Shown: positions 20,227 to 32,790, numbered from the stretch's first letter. The stretch: DNA of 64,000 nt from Dactylorhiza incarnata (GCA_033032865.1 JAWHQI010000304.1:2951001-3015000); one strand, 5' to 3'. Notes: a model not told the origin generated them from the letters alone. Program-made: numbers and translations.

Positions 20227-20272
20227 AGGAGATCGAGATGAGGCCGCCTGGAGATCGAGATGAGGCCGCCTG
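20227..20272 (+). repeat. Two-copy 22-bp direct repeat
   Basis: GAGATCGAGATGAGGCCGCC occurs twice head to tail. No gene is associated with it. Confidence 0.8.
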
Positions 20273-20307
20273 GAGAAGAGGTTGCGCCTTGCATTCAGAA
20301 TCGCCTA

Positions 20308-20453
20308 GGCTCCGTTTGGCGCGGCGTTAGCGATCACGAATGCGGTGATTATGAACCGCAGGCATAGCCGTTGTCATGCCAAACATACATTCTATGACGA
20401 TGGCGTTTTTGTCCAAACTCATTGGAGCAAAAAAGCTGCGCCAAACGGACTCC
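20308..20453. mobile_element. Short MITE with GTTTGGCGC inverted ends
   Basis: The left end GGCTCCGTTTGGCGC and right end GCGCCAAACGGACTCC form inverted repeats around 146 bp. The ends resemble those of the TTA-flanked MITEs at 47129 and 50707. The flanks do not give a clean TTA duplication. Confidence 0.6.
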
Positions 20454-20689
20454 TATTCTAATGCGGCGACTTATAAGTTATAGTGAAGGCCATCGCGAGA
20501 AGTTCGCGGCATTCGTGTTCAGTAGTTCTCAGGCGATCACCGACGGTAGTATGCATTACCGATCAACAAGATATGGCCGGCGTTTCCTCTCCCTGTTTCC
20601 CCCTCGGTACCGTGTTATTTTCTTTCTTCTGTGCTTTGGTGTTGTTTTTCTCAATGAAGTATATAACAACAATGAAATATATATCTAAT

Positions 20690-21723
20690 GCGAGCTCAGA
20701 GCTTTCACCGCGCCCTCAGAGCTCTCTTGCGTTCACCGCGCGCTCAGAGCGCTTCCGCGTTCACCGCGCTCTCAGAGCGCTTTCACGTTCACCGCTCGCT
20801 CAGAGCGCTCAGAAAGCATCCGCGTTCCCGACGCGCGCTTAGAACGCCTCCACGTTCCCGATGTGCGCAACAGTTAACCTTTCTTAATTTCATATATTGC
20901 AGGTCTTATTCACTGCGCTCAACGCAATCAACGAAGGTGCCCGAACTGCTCGAAATTGACCGAACTGCCCGGGAGGAAAGATGCGAATATCCAAAAAATG
21001 GCGATCTGTGTGCTCCAAATCGGCAAATGTGATTCGCCCGTCAGGTGGTTACGGTGGTTACGACGGTAAAATTACCGGGCTGCCCCTGCCCAAGGCTATA
21101 AAAGAAGCTCAGAGCCTTCATTTCAAGTTACATTGGCTTCTACACTCGAGAGAGCTTCATTATTGAAGATTCCTCAGAGTTCTCCTTCGGCGCTTGAAGA
21201 TCTCTTTCAACTGTTCGAAGATCTCCTTCGGCGCTTGAAGATCTTTTTCAAGTCTTCGAAGATCTCCTTCAAGTATTCGAAGATCTCCTTCAACCATTCG
21301 AAAATCTCCTTCGAGCCTTTGAAGATCTTCTTCACTTTCGAGGGCATTCTTTTTAAGGGACTCAGAGATCCTCCATACTCCAAAAAGCGACTATGCATCT
21401 CACTTTCATTCCTGCGGAGAAAATACTTAGTCTCCTGAGAGGTGTCCTGTCACCCTCGGAGATTCTCTTTATTATCACTGTAACGAGCGGCAACTTGTCG
21501 CCCTCGAGTTCTCAGTTTTACTTATAACCAACCAACGTATAGTGGAATTTGGCTGGCACAGCTCCGACCGCGTGGTTTTTTTACCTTTTTCGTGTTTTCC
21601 ACGTTAAAAACGTACTCGTGTCGACCACTGGTTCTCTCATTGACTGTTTGCGCGCTCGGCTCGCTCTCGTGCTAAGGTGGTTCAATTCGACCGGTCTACC
21701 AGAGCGTCGAGCGACCCGCAACA
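20690..21723 (+). mobile_element. Gypsy-type LTR remnant ending CCGCAACA (left end uncertain)
   Basis: The right part matches the solo LTR at 41636-42846: a TATA-like CTATAAAAG at about 21097, a repeated GAAGATCTCCTTC array (21165-21330), a GTGGTTTTTTTACC/TTTTCCACG U5 block and an end at GACCCGCAACA. Upstream of the TATA box a CAGAGCGC/CGCGTTCACCGC array (20690-20870) occupies the position of the CpG-rich array in its relatives. The left boundary and target duplication could not be found. Confidence 0.6.
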
Positions 21724-21896
21724 AGTCCCATATTTTTTGCTTGATTTTGGCCCCAAAAGTTTAGAAACTTCTTGAAATCATTCCCTCGATAAACTCTGTT
21801 AAAATAATTTATTGGAAGACGTGAAATCTATTGTATTAAGGGACAACGAAACAAATTATGATCAGATACAATCTAGTGTTGTGTTGCGACGGATTT

Positions 21897-22277
21897 CTAA
21901 GACATGACTAGGAGCATGTGGAGCAATGCGAGCTGGTCGTCAATGGCGGATGCTCTGATCTTCTCGAGCATATCTTGGATGCAGTTGCGGGGGAAGAGCG
22001 TCCAAACACCATGATTGGTTTCATATTTCGGTGGCGAAGTTAACTCGACGAGTAAGATGACAATGGCTAATGCTTCTTGCTTCGAGCTTTGCACATTAGA
22101 TTTGCTGGTTACGAGGGAAAACAAGGCAGGGATGAAGGATTCATTCCTTGAAATCAATATCCCATGAATTGCCGCACCTTTACGCCAAACCCACGACTTA
22201 ACAAGGCTTTTTGATTTGTTGTCACATGAATTACACACGATACCACACGAGAAGTCAGGGAATAAGAAGGGATGCCT
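21897..22277 (-). pseudogene. Host gene remnant, 3' part (possible ARM-repeat-like protein)
   Basis: A minus-strand frame encodes about 126 residues to a TAG at 21897. It includes HGILISRNESFIPALFSLVT, SSKQEALAIVILLVEL and RASAIDDQLALLHMLLVMS. The helical, Leu/Ile-rich spacing suggests an armadillo-like repeat protein, but I cannot name the family. The solo LTR at 22278-26798 separates it from its upstream part at 26804-26936. Even with the LTR removed on paper, the frame shifts at the junction, so the gene was probably already decayed or is a fragment. Confidence 0.45.
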
Positions 22278-25200
22278 TGTAACATCCCCCAAACAACTAG
22301 ACCCCTAAGATGGTTTTGTCATGACTAGGTCATGACAAAACTCTAGGATGCGCAGAGAGATCATAAGACCTTTGGCAAGCGGATGAAAGCCACATTGGTC
22401 TGCGTATAGTAACATTCCAATTACCCAATCTAGGGTTGGCTTTAGGGCGTCACCATGACCCATGACCCCACCATAACATGTCTAACCCACTAAGGGGTCC
22501 CTTTGTAACACCCCAATTATCCAAATTGTAGAAAGAGAAGTAATGAGAATTCAGAGCTAGCGTCGGCGCTAGGTGCTAACGCTGGCGCTAGCAGTTGACT
22601 AGACGAACCGTCGAGATGGGCTTCAAACCACTGAGAAGAGTTGTATACCATCGAGACACTAGCACAGGAGCTAGCGCTAGCGCAGAGCACTATCACTAGC
22701 AATGGAGGCGGTTGCCGAACCGACGAGTGTTACGCTGTCGAGATGCTAGCGCTGGCGCCGGCGGTAGCGCAACCGACGGGATGCGGATGTGACTCGTTTT
22801 GGTGGTGAAATTCATGGCCAAGGGAGGCCAAAAACCCTCTCAATTGATGGGGATTCATTCTCCCTATCAATTTGGAGAAGATTAAGAGGTTTTCCAACTC
22901 TTAAGGTGGATGAATTTGGAGACCTTTCGGGATAGCCAAAATTTTCACCATGAATGATGTTAATGGAGGAATCCCAAGCTTCACCTCCCCCCCTCCCTGA
23001 ATTTGCTCTATAAAAGGCCTCAAGGGGTGAAGGGAAGGAGTTTCCCCTACTTTCCAGAAGAATTCTACCATTTAAGCACCTATCGTCATGGCACCCAAGA
23101 GCTCTCGACCAACCATGACGGACCGGCGATCGGCACGGCTACAAGCCACCACTCAGGTCCTCTCATCTCATCTATTTCTTAGTGGGTAGATCTCATCATT
23201 TTGGCCGCTAGATTTGGTGCCAATTTGTCTTGGATCGGCATGGCCGAAAGCTTGTGTTCAAGCTTTTCTTTTCTTGTTCAAATCCCCGATTCCGGTCGCC
23301 TCCTGTCGGCCAATTAACCACTGTACATCGCCGGCCGCCATCTCAACGGACGTGGTGGAGACATTGGCCGACCGAGAGAGGGTCTAGGTGGCCGGAAAAT
23401 CACCTCCCAAGTTGGTACAGGATGGGCTAATCGTGGTCGTTGGCAGATTGGAGAAGATGAACTGATGCCCTCCATTTAGACATATTATTAATTTTATGAT
23501 TAATTAACGACATATTTTTCCCCTATAAATGCACGTTTTTAAAACTGAAATTTGAAACACTTAGAGGCTATTTTAGGAAAAATGATCAGAGACAAAAATT
23601 GTAGATCTTTATGTCTAGTTTATTTTAAAATTAATTTGAGCCGATTTGGCCCAATGGTTTGACTGCAGCACTCAAAATGGTGCAACCTGTACATAAGGCC
23701 CACTTAGAGACCCAAGATTGATTTGAGTGCCCCCGCTACACTACTCATCCAAATGCTTTGAAATTTGGAGTATAGGCTAGACTTACCCCTACCCTCAACA
23801 TATCCAAAAATATGAATTTTTGGAGAACTTTTTCTATAGTTTATGTATAAATTTAATAAAATGTTTGTAATTCAATTTTAGGGTCTAGAGACCTCTAAAC
23901 TCTTCCAAATTTTGGTGGGTGGTCCTTAGGGTCATGACATGACTCTAGAAAAAATTTCATCCCATTTGGGATTGAATTGGTAGGGTAATTAAGTAACCCA
24001 AATTTGGTCAAACTATGGAATATTAGATCAAAAGTGCACTTGATGGATTTGAGAGATCAACCCTCATCCAAATGTTAAGAAACTTTGACCATTGACTTGA
24101 TGTCACATTAAATACCCCCACAAGTGGTTTTGGGTGGTTTGAGGTGGATGTGCCTTAGAACCCCGGTTCAAACCGTAGGGTTGTATATTGAACCTATTGA
24201 AGGACATAGGGTCATATGTCATCAGAATGACTTGAAACTTGGTAGGTAGTTTCCTGTGGTGGAAATAAGCCCTGGATAATTTACCTGGAATTCTTAGAAA
24301 CATTTATCCCCTCTGAATTAATTATGAACCAATTAAGACGTTTTCTTATAAGAAGAATTTACATATTTACATAACCTTGAATGTTCATAAAATTTTGGCA
24401 GTAAGCTGGTACTAGTGATATTATTCTCTGATAATTTTTTTGTGAATTTTGGATTGATATATATAGTACTTCATTCATAACCCCCAACATTTACCCTAGT
24501 TGTAAGAAAATTAATTATGGATTTAATACTCACTGGAAAATCATGAAACTTGGTTAGAGAACTTTTTAGGGCAAGAATATGATCTGTAAATTTTAGTATA
24601 ATATTTGGAGGAGTTTTTATATGGTTCTCTTCACAAAAAATCATATGATTTGTTTATTTAAATAAATGATTTATATAGTCAAATGAATCTAGAAAATTAT
24701 GAAACTCAACCAGTGAACTTTTCTAATCATTCTAGACATCTATTAATGTTGTTGTAATTTTTGAATGAGAATTTTTGGTACTTCATTTGTAAATACCTGA
24801 TTGTGATAGATTAATGAATATTTTAATTAGAGGTCAAAACCTTTCAGGAAATTTATGAATTTTATATGTGGCTTTTATTTTGATGATATATAGTTGTACA
24901 AATTTTATCAAGGTCATAGCTTATCATAAAACTATACTTGATGTTCAAAGTCATAGTTTCCCTGATCTTAAGGAAATTATGATAAATGCTAAATAATTTA
25001 GGAAATTTATGAATTTCTGGAGATAACTAGCCTTAAAATGTCATAACACACCCCCAATAATAATCTTGGGTCATTCGGATGATTATTTGGAGTGCCTCTT
25101 CTCATGCACCTCATGTAGTTCAAATGGTCTGCGTATAGTGAAAATACTGAATTTAGGTAAGCATGTAGGTCTCACATGGGGAGTTAAGTAGATGCATGGT

Positions 25201-26798
25201 TGATTAGGAGGCAAGATTATGTTTGGGATCGATGAAAGATTGTCGTTCCCTTGGAGTGAAGTGCACACTTAGCGTTAGTAAGTGTAACATTAATAGTGGT
25301 CGGGTCAAGGGTAGTCGCCAATAAGAATAAGTGCATTGGAAAAGGAGCTTTGAGGTTCAGCCCATCATAGCTCCTAGTACCGCTGCGAGCCCCTCACAGG
25401 GTAGTCCTCGAGAAGTCCATGGGTAACCCAAAACCGTAAGAATAAATTGTTATGCGAGATTAACTCAATAATACACTCACCCACACCCCCGTTGCTAAGG
25501 GTGGTTAGTTGGTTTGGCCTTACGAACGGTAGGCTCGGTGGTTGTGGGCACAGACGGGTTGGTCCGGTGAGCCGGTGGCTCAGAAGGTTATGGTGACGGG
25601 CAGGTTAGCCCGGGGAGCCTATGACTCAGAGATGTAAAGTAATCATATTGCATGTGCATAAAGGTGGTGGGTCTTCAGTATTGGACGATCATTCACACCG
25701 ACGTCGATACGCTGACTCGGCAAGTGTGGATTTGCACTTAGCCAAGGAAAGTCTGGTGGTCCAGTCAGTAAGAGTACGCAGGCACTCCTCGGTGTGTTCT
25801 TCGCGTTGAGGCGTACGATAGGTCTAGGTTAGGTAGTGTGAATACCAACCTAGAAGTGGGCGAGACCCAACACACCACTTCCGTTTGCCACTACGGGGGT
25901 ATCGTGGGAGTTTTGCTAGCTCCAAAAAGAGGGAACTAAAGGTCTGTGCGCATAGAGTCGAAGTGTGTGAGTAGCACTTGTCTGATCATAACATTACTCA
26001 TCATAACTCTGCATGTCTTAGCATAAGCATTGCATTTCAACCCATACCCATATCATATAAATTGGTTATGAGATTTTTTATACGATAGGCCTTGTTAAAC
26101 GACCCATTGGTCTATAAGTTTATATGAGCATTCCTATAAATCAATGGTTACTTATCTATTCTATACTTGTCTTTACTTGCTTATTTTACTTGCTCTTACC
26201 TTGCTTTATTTACTGCTTCATATATATAAACACATGTGTAGTGTGAAAACTCCTGTAGCTAAGACATATCACCTTTTTGTTTATACCCCTTACTGTCCTC
26301 CGCTTCATCCTCCCACTCGGTGTCTAGGGCCACTAGGGGATGGATGGGGGGAAACGAGGCTTAGTCTTTTTGACTAACGGTTGGTGGACCATATCATTTT
26401 AGGTGACCGAGGAGACACAGCACCATCAGAGGCAGGTGTAGATGGAGGCGAGCCAGTCTAGCACAGGAGCACTAGCCTCAGGATACGTGAGTGTTCTAGT
26501 AGATTTTACTTCCGCGAGTGATCTTGTAGTGACGACTTGATGTACTGGGCATGAGCCGTTATTTTTGCTACCTTTTTTATTCAGTTATTTTCTGTGGACA
26601 TCTTTCATTATGATCTGTATATTATGTGTTGTGGACTTGAACTTACACATGCTTCAATTGTACTCTTCTTCTTTTGTGATCGATATGGCCGATAGGATCG
26701 ACATTTTGTAGTGGCGACCTTCCCGAGTGTTGGTGTCACCGCAAAGTGGCGGTTCTGGGCATAAGACCTAGTTTTGCAAGAAAAAAAGGGGTCTTGCA
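22278..26798 (+). mobile_element. 4.5-kb solo LTR, gypsy-like (orientation assumed)
   Basis: It starts TGTAACATCCCCCAAAC and ends GGGGTCTTGCA. Identical flanks TGCCT lie at 22273-22277 and 26799-26803, so both boundaries are firm. It contains no gag-pol. The very long LTR and TGTAACA start fit plant gypsy elements of the Tekay/Del type (inference). The interior holds a second TGTAACACCCC word at 22505 and a patch of repeated GCTAGCGC words (22555-22765). It also contains long AT-rich noncoding sequence and no credible gene. Confidence 0.88.
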
Positions 26799-26803
26799 TG
26801 CCT

Positions 26804-26936
26804 TCCTTCCTCTCATGATCTTGTCCTCCTCTTGCTTCACAATCTTCTTTACAGTGGACTGGATAGCATTTCGACCGTCGATAAGAAGGCGCGTGATAAT
26901 CTCAAGATCACGCTCGAACCTCTCTCGGGAGTGAAA
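26804..26936 (-). pseudogene. Host gene remnant, upstream part
   Basis: A minus-strand frame reads RERFERDLEIITRLLIDGRN then AIQSTVKKIVKQEEDKIMRG and runs into the solo LTR junction. The single-copy-like codon structure, amphipathic helices and the shared TGCCT duplication tie it to 21897-22277. The Copia element starting at 26937 cuts its upstream side. The protein family is not recognised with confidence. Confidence 0.45.
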
Positions 26937-27165
26937 TGATGAGATAATTTTCTCCTAAGTGTGAAAGAGGCTAGCTACCTTTTGACCATGCTTTTCAAGC
27001 ATGTGTTTCATGACAAGTGTGAAAAGGGGTGGCTGTCTTTAACTATGAAATCAACATGTGCTCTTGAAGGAAGTTTCTTGGAAAGTGCCCAGAGGAAGCT
27101 TCATGACATGTGCTTTTGACCGAGGGAAGCTTCATGGAAGCTTCATACGCATGTCATCCCCTATC
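26937..27165 (+). repeat. Truncated 5' LTR (U3 part only)
   Basis: It matches the start of the LTR at 30279 and at 5860 through GAAGCTTCAT and CATGTCAT, then changes abruptly to gag coding sequence near 27165. TATA, R, U5 and PBS are missing. Confidence 0.8.
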
Positions 27166-30065
27166 CTGGATCATGTTAACGAGTTCTAGGGAATCATTGA
27201 TCGTCTCACTGCTATGAAGGTGACCTTCGAGGACGAGGTCAACGCATTGTGGCTGCTGAAGTCTCTTCCAGACTCTTTGGAGATGATTAGAGTTTCTTTG
27301 ATCAACTCTTCTCCTGGTGGTATCATTACTATGGAGATTGCCAAAAGTGACATCTTGAACGAAGAGGTAAGAAGGAAGTCTCAAGGGATATCAAATTCTT
27401 CTTCACGAGCTGACATCCTCTACACCGAACCTAGGGGAGAGGCATGAGCAAGAGTAGAGAAAGGAAGAGCGAGATGAGCCAAAGTAGAGGGAAATCTAAG
27501 TCTCGATACTAGAATATGGAGTGTCACTACTGCCACAAGAAGGGTCATATTCAGAAATTTTGTTACACTCTGAAGAATGACTAGAAGAAGAAGAAGGGAG
27601 AGTCCTCAAATGAGAAGACGGACACTCACATGACGACCATCACTTCGGCAGAGGAGGACGATGTCATTATTGTAGGAGATGACGTCACTGTTGCACTCTC
27701 ATGCGATGATAGAAGCTGGATTGTGGACTCAGGTGCTTCTGCACATGTCTCCACCAATAGAGCGTTATTTGCCGCCTACAAGACTCACGATTGTGGAGTG
27801 CTTAGGATGGACAATGGCGACACGTCGAAAGTCATCGGGAGGGGAGACATGCACTTGAAGACGAGCACTGGAGGATTGATGATCCTAAGAGATGTGTGGC
27901 ATGTTCCTGACATTCGCTTCACCCTAGTTTCAGTTGGAAAACTAGCTGATGAGAGACACTTCGGTGTCTTTGGTGGAGATTCCTGGAAACTGATTAAAGG
28001 ATCGCTTGCAGTAGCCAGAGGTTGGAGAGATACTGGCTTATACTATATGGAAGGAAGACCTGAAGTTGCTCAGGCCAACACTATAAGGGATGAAGCATCC
28101 ACTTCCTTATGGCACAGGAGAAATGTCACATCAGCCAGAAGGGGCTTGGATGTCTCTCAAAGAAAAAGATGATTACTAATCTATCTAAGGATCAGTTGTA
28201 GCGATGCGATCATTGTATGGCTGGGAAGCAGAATAGAGTATCATTCCAGAGCCACACTTCCACCAGAAGATCTGAGCCACTAGAGCTCGTACATACCGAT
28301 GTTTGTGGACCATTGAAGGTCCAGACGAGAGGAGGAGCGCCCTACTTTGTGACGTTCATTGATGATTTTTTGAGGAAGCATTGGGTCTACGCTATCAAGA
28401 CCAAAGATGAGGTCCTCGACACTTTTCAGAGATTCCACACCGAGGTGGAAAGACAATCTGGAAAGAAGCTAAAGTGCATCAGGTCCGACAACGGGGGAGA
28501 GTATATTGGTTCCTTTGATGAATACTGCAAAGGATCAGACATGAAAAGACTTCGCCCAAGACGCCGCAGTTGAATGGCGTAGTTGAAAGAATGAACATGA
28601 CCTTGACGGAGAGGGTGAGGTGCATGCTATCTGAGTCAAAGCTACCTAGCATGTTTTGGGGTGAGGTTTTATACACAACTGCACACGCCATCAACCTATC
28701 TCCCAGTTATGCATTACAGGAGGATGTTCCTGATAGGATCTGGTACGAGAAGTGCCCTTCATACATTCACTTGAGGGTCTTCGGCTGCAAAGCCTTTGTG
28801 CATGTCCCCGGGACGAAAGATCGAAGTTGGATTCAAGGACCCGTCAGTGCATATTTTTTGGATATGGACGCAACGACGAGTTTGGCTACAGGTTCTTTGT
28901 TCCGGTTGAGAAGAAACTTAACGGAAGTCACGACACTATATTTTGGGGACCAAACTATGGCTTAAAGCAGACCCCTCGACAGAGGTACAAGAAGTTTGAT
29001 GCTCTTATGGGGGGGATCGACTTCAAGAGGACCACTCTTGATCACTGCGTGTTTGTAAAGCAGTATGCTCCAGATGATTTCATTATTTTACTCATTTATG
29101 TTGAAGACATGCTAATAGTCTGGAGGAGCACTGCGCGCATTACCGAGCTGAAGCGACAGATGAGCTCCGTATTTGCGATGAAGAACTTGGGAGCTGCGAA
29201 GACCATCCTAGGGATGCATATTCAGAGAGATAGAGGCTCCAAGTTACTTTGGTTATCGCAGGTATGATATATCAGGAAGGTGCTACAAAAATTTAGTATG
29301 GATTAGGCGAAGAAGATGAGCACGCCGCTTGTAGCTCACTTCAGACTTACCGCTGACCAGAGTCCGAACACACCTGAGGAGAAGGAGGAGATACAGACGG
29401 TCCCATATGCTTCTGCAGTTGGTAGTCTCATGTACGTTATGGTGTGCCCATGCCCTGATATAGCGCATGTCATTGGCGCTATGAGTAGGTTTCTCTCCAA
29501 TCCCAGGAGAGAACATTGGAGCGTTGTGAAATGGATTCTAAGGTACATACATGGGACGTCAGACTTGACATTAAAGTTTGGAGATAGTGAGCTAGAACTA
29601 CTAGGCTACACTGATGCTGATATGACTGGAGATTTGGACTCCGGAAGATCGACCTCTGGGTACCTAATCCTATTTGTAGGGGGAGCTGTGTCGCGACAGT
29701 CGAGACTGTAGAAGTGTGTTGCACTGTCGACTACGGAGGCAGAATTTATTGCAGTCACTGAGGCAGGAAAAGAGCTTCTTTGGATGAAGTGTATAATCAA
29801 AGAGCTAAGTTTCACTCAGGAGCGCTACACACTTTTATCTGACAGTCAGAGCGCGATTCATTTAGGGAAGAACCCCACCTTCCACTCGAGATCCAAGCAC
29901 ATTGACACGATGTATCATTGGATACGCGACACTCTAGAATAGAGAGAGATGGATTTGCAGAAGGTGCACACGGATGATAATGGAGCAGATATGCTTATGA
30001 AGAACTTATCGAGGGGGAAGTTTGAGCATTGTGTAAGGATCGCTGACATGGCGATCTCTTACACA
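27166..30065 (+). pseudogene. gag-pol: Copia gag-pol with internal deletions and many stops
   Basis: Recognisable pieces in order are: a gag C-terminal part (DEVNALWLLKSLPDSLEMI); a CCHC knuckle CHYCHKKGHIQKFC at about 27522; protease WIVDSGASAHVS at about 27718; integrase HTDVCGPLKV, DDFLRKHWVYAIK and RSDNGGEY (to about 28510); then NGVVERMNMTL and VFGCKAFVHVPG. Near 28950 the integrase tail joins directly to the late RT (GLKQTPRQRYKKFDALMGG), so the first half of RT is deleted. The RT box reads YVEDML instead of YVDD. RNase H pieces (GYTDADMTGD, STTEAEFIAVTEAGKELLWM) extend to about 30065. The domain style is Tork/Tnt1-like. It cannot be functional. Confidence 0.88.
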
Positions 30066-30278
30066 TAAGAGCAAAGATGATAAATTGTTGGGTACAGTTC
30101 CCGTCCTTTGTGGAGAAAACTGTGGATTTGAGTTCTACGAACTCGAATTTGATGGCGCTGAATCTAATGACCAAAGGGGAGACATGTTGATGGAGGCCCT
30201 AGTGGGAGGCAAACTGGAGATTTGAAGGAAGATTATCAGAATGACAAGTTTCTTCACTTAGTCAAAAAGGGGGAGATT

Positions 30279-30486
30279 TGATGAGATAATTTTCTCCTAA
30301 GTGTGAAAGTGGTTAGCTACATTTTGACCATGCTTTTCAAGTATGTGTTTCAAGCCAAGTGTGAAAAGGGGTAGCCGTCTTTGACTATGAAATCAACATG
30401 TGCTCTTGAAGGAAGCTTCTAGAAAAGTGCCCAGAGGAAGCTTCATGACATGTGCTTTTGACCGAGGGAAGCTTCATACACATGTC
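30279..30486 (+). repeat. 3' LTR of the outer Copia, left half
   Basis: It starts TGATGAGATAATT directly after the polypurine tract and is interrupted at ATGTC (30482-30486), the target duplication of the nested element. It resumes at 36421. Confidence 0.9.
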
Positions 30487-30650
30487 TGTTAACGCATTAA
30501 CTATTATGTCCGCGTGTCCGAACCGACACGATAAGCTTTAACGGGTTGCGTGTCGACCTAGGGCTCCGCCCTAAACTGGAGATACTATATATACGCATTC
30601 CAAACTTGATGCCGTATTGTAGAATATCTTGAGCGCCCTCAACCCTAACA
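30487..30650 (+). repeat. 5' LTR of the nested Copia
   Basis: This short LTR has its TATA box about 100 bp in, so R plus U5 can be only about 40-60 nt. It is identical to the 3' copy except for two transitions (near 30537 and 30574). Confidence 0.92.
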
Positions 30651-31489
30651 TTCTCAAGATACGGCTAGGGTTTCGCTCTCCCGTACGGTATTCTCGTTCT
30701 TCCCGTTCGCGACTTTCTCTCCCGCTCGGAGTGCGCCGCTCGCGATTTCTATTCCATCGACGATCGTGGAGGATACGCTCCCATTTTTTTTTTCGTTCTC
30801 ACGCGATTTTGCTGCGCCGCTCAAGTTCCTGTTGCAATCCGTCGGCGCTCGATCGAAGGCGAAGTTCCGATCGTTTTGGATCTCGTCGGCCTGCACTGTT
30901 TTTGGAAGCTGACCTCGTCGCTGGAAGTAACAGATCCCATCTGTTTTCTCCTGTGACCAATCGAGAAGGAGGAGTCCATATATATCATGTTCATTCTTCT
31001 CGCCGGTCAGGAAGTGGAAGAGATGCGTCTTTAGTCGCATGTTTCTGTGATTAGGGTCGACTTCTGCAAACGCCCAGAAACACCAGATCGCCGCCTCTGG
31101 AAACGCCAGATCGCCGCCTCTGGAGACGCCATATCGCCGCTGCAGTCGCCTGGTTCAAGAAGATCTCGATCTGTTCGCAGGAAACAGATCACGATCCGTT
31201 CGCAAAACATCCGATTTCTTTCTTCAGAGGGTTCCTGTTCATCGTCTTCCTTGATCGATAAAGGAGATCTGGGAGTTAGTTTTCACATTGGACTTAATTT
31301 CCAAACAAGGATCAGATCTGGTCCTGGAGGAAGCTGCAGTGGTTTATTTCTTTGCTGTGGATTGGAAGGAATCTCTGCGTTGCTTGGAGGACCTAGCAAT
31401 CAAATAATTTTCTGGATTGGATCTAAAGTTTCTGGATCGTCTTCGCACGGATCAGGTGAAATCTCTCTGGTTTATTTTACTTTTCCTGT

Positions 31490-32790
31490 GGAAAAAAAAG
31501 TCGAAGCGTAGTTCCTACGACATCGTGAAGTTGCAGTCTTTCGACGCTACGGATTTCCATGTTTGGAAAATCCATATCCAATTGGGCATGAAAGAGCGCG
31601 AAATTTTCTACATCGTACTCAGTGATTTTGCTACGACGCGCGAAGACGTGGACGAGTACCAGTGGAGCAAGGACGAGGATTTCTGCAGGGACTATCTCCT
31701 GAATTCTCTAAACCCTCACCTCGCGATGACCTACAGTGCATACAAAACTGTGAAGGAAATCTGGGATCGCCTGAACGCACAATTTCAGAAAGAAGAGGGA
31801 CTGTCGAAGACTCTCCTTGGCGAGAAGTTTTTCAACTTCAAGTTCAATGCAAACTCGTCAGTCACCTCCCAACTGATCGATCTGGAGAATCTGCGTCTCA
31901 AGCTGGAAGACGAACAGTCTGACATGTCCGATAACTTATTCGTCAGTTTGATCCTGAGCAAACTGCCTCCTGAATGGAATACTTTCAAGACTGAAATGCA
32001 CAGACTGAAGGAGAGGATCGCATTGGATGAACTCAAAAGGTTCATCCACATCGAAGATCAAAACGCTGCTGGCAAAAGCCTGGAACAAGCTGGCCAATCC
32101 TCACAGGTTGCCAACTTCGTTTCACGACCCAGCAAGCCTCCTCGGAAGCCCGCAGCTCCCAAAAGTGATGCCTCTGCACAGGTACAGGCCAAAAAGCCAT
32201 ATCTCAAAAGGAAAAGAGGCAAGTGTCATAACTGCGGCAAGTGGGGTCACTGGGCAGCTGAATGCAAAGGACCGAAGAAGAAGGAGGAAGCCCCACAGAA
32301 CGCTACAAACATGCTGGTTGACATCTCCGGTCCTTCGTCCTTCGTGGCCATGATTGGAAGTAGTCACCGCACTTCGTCTTCAGAGTGGTGGCTGGACAGT
32401 GGTGCAACCTGTCATGTGACGAATGACAGAGCTCTTCTCACTGACGTTACTGAGGTCAGAGACAAGGTAGAAAACTGCAATGGAGGAGAGACTGAAGTCA
32501 AGTATGCTGGGACAGCACACCTGGTTCTCTCTTCAGGTAAAACTTTAACTTTATTACATGTTAGAGTAGTTCCTAGTTTAACTAAAAACTTAATTTCTAT
32601 TAGTTTGTTAGATAAAGCAGGAATGTCTTTCACAACCTCTAGCGGTAGAATAACTTTAACTGTTAATTCCCATTACTATGGTTGTGCTTACTTGATCAAC
32701 GGAATGTATAGACTTAGCCTTAATAATGATAGCATAAACCAAGTGAGTTCAAACTTAATAGATCCTAAATTGTTACATAACAGATTATGA
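31490..32790 (+). pseudogene. gag: Nested Copia gag and protease, start codon possibly lost
   Basis: The frame contains a Copia gag core: VKLQSFDATDFHVWKIHIQL, AYKTVKEIWDRLNAQF, LILSKLPPEWNTFK. A CCHC knuckle CHNCGKWGHWAAEC lies at about 32224, and the protease WWLDSGATCHVT at about 32388. No ATG precedes the conserved start region. AAG stands where SKRSSYDIVKL would be expected to begin, near 31499, so the initiator may have mutated from ATG (inference). The frame is stopped by TGA at 32788-32790 inside the conserved HNRLGHVN motif, a Gly-to-stop change, and continues in the same frame beyond. It would encode particle protein and processing enzyme. Confidence 0.85.
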
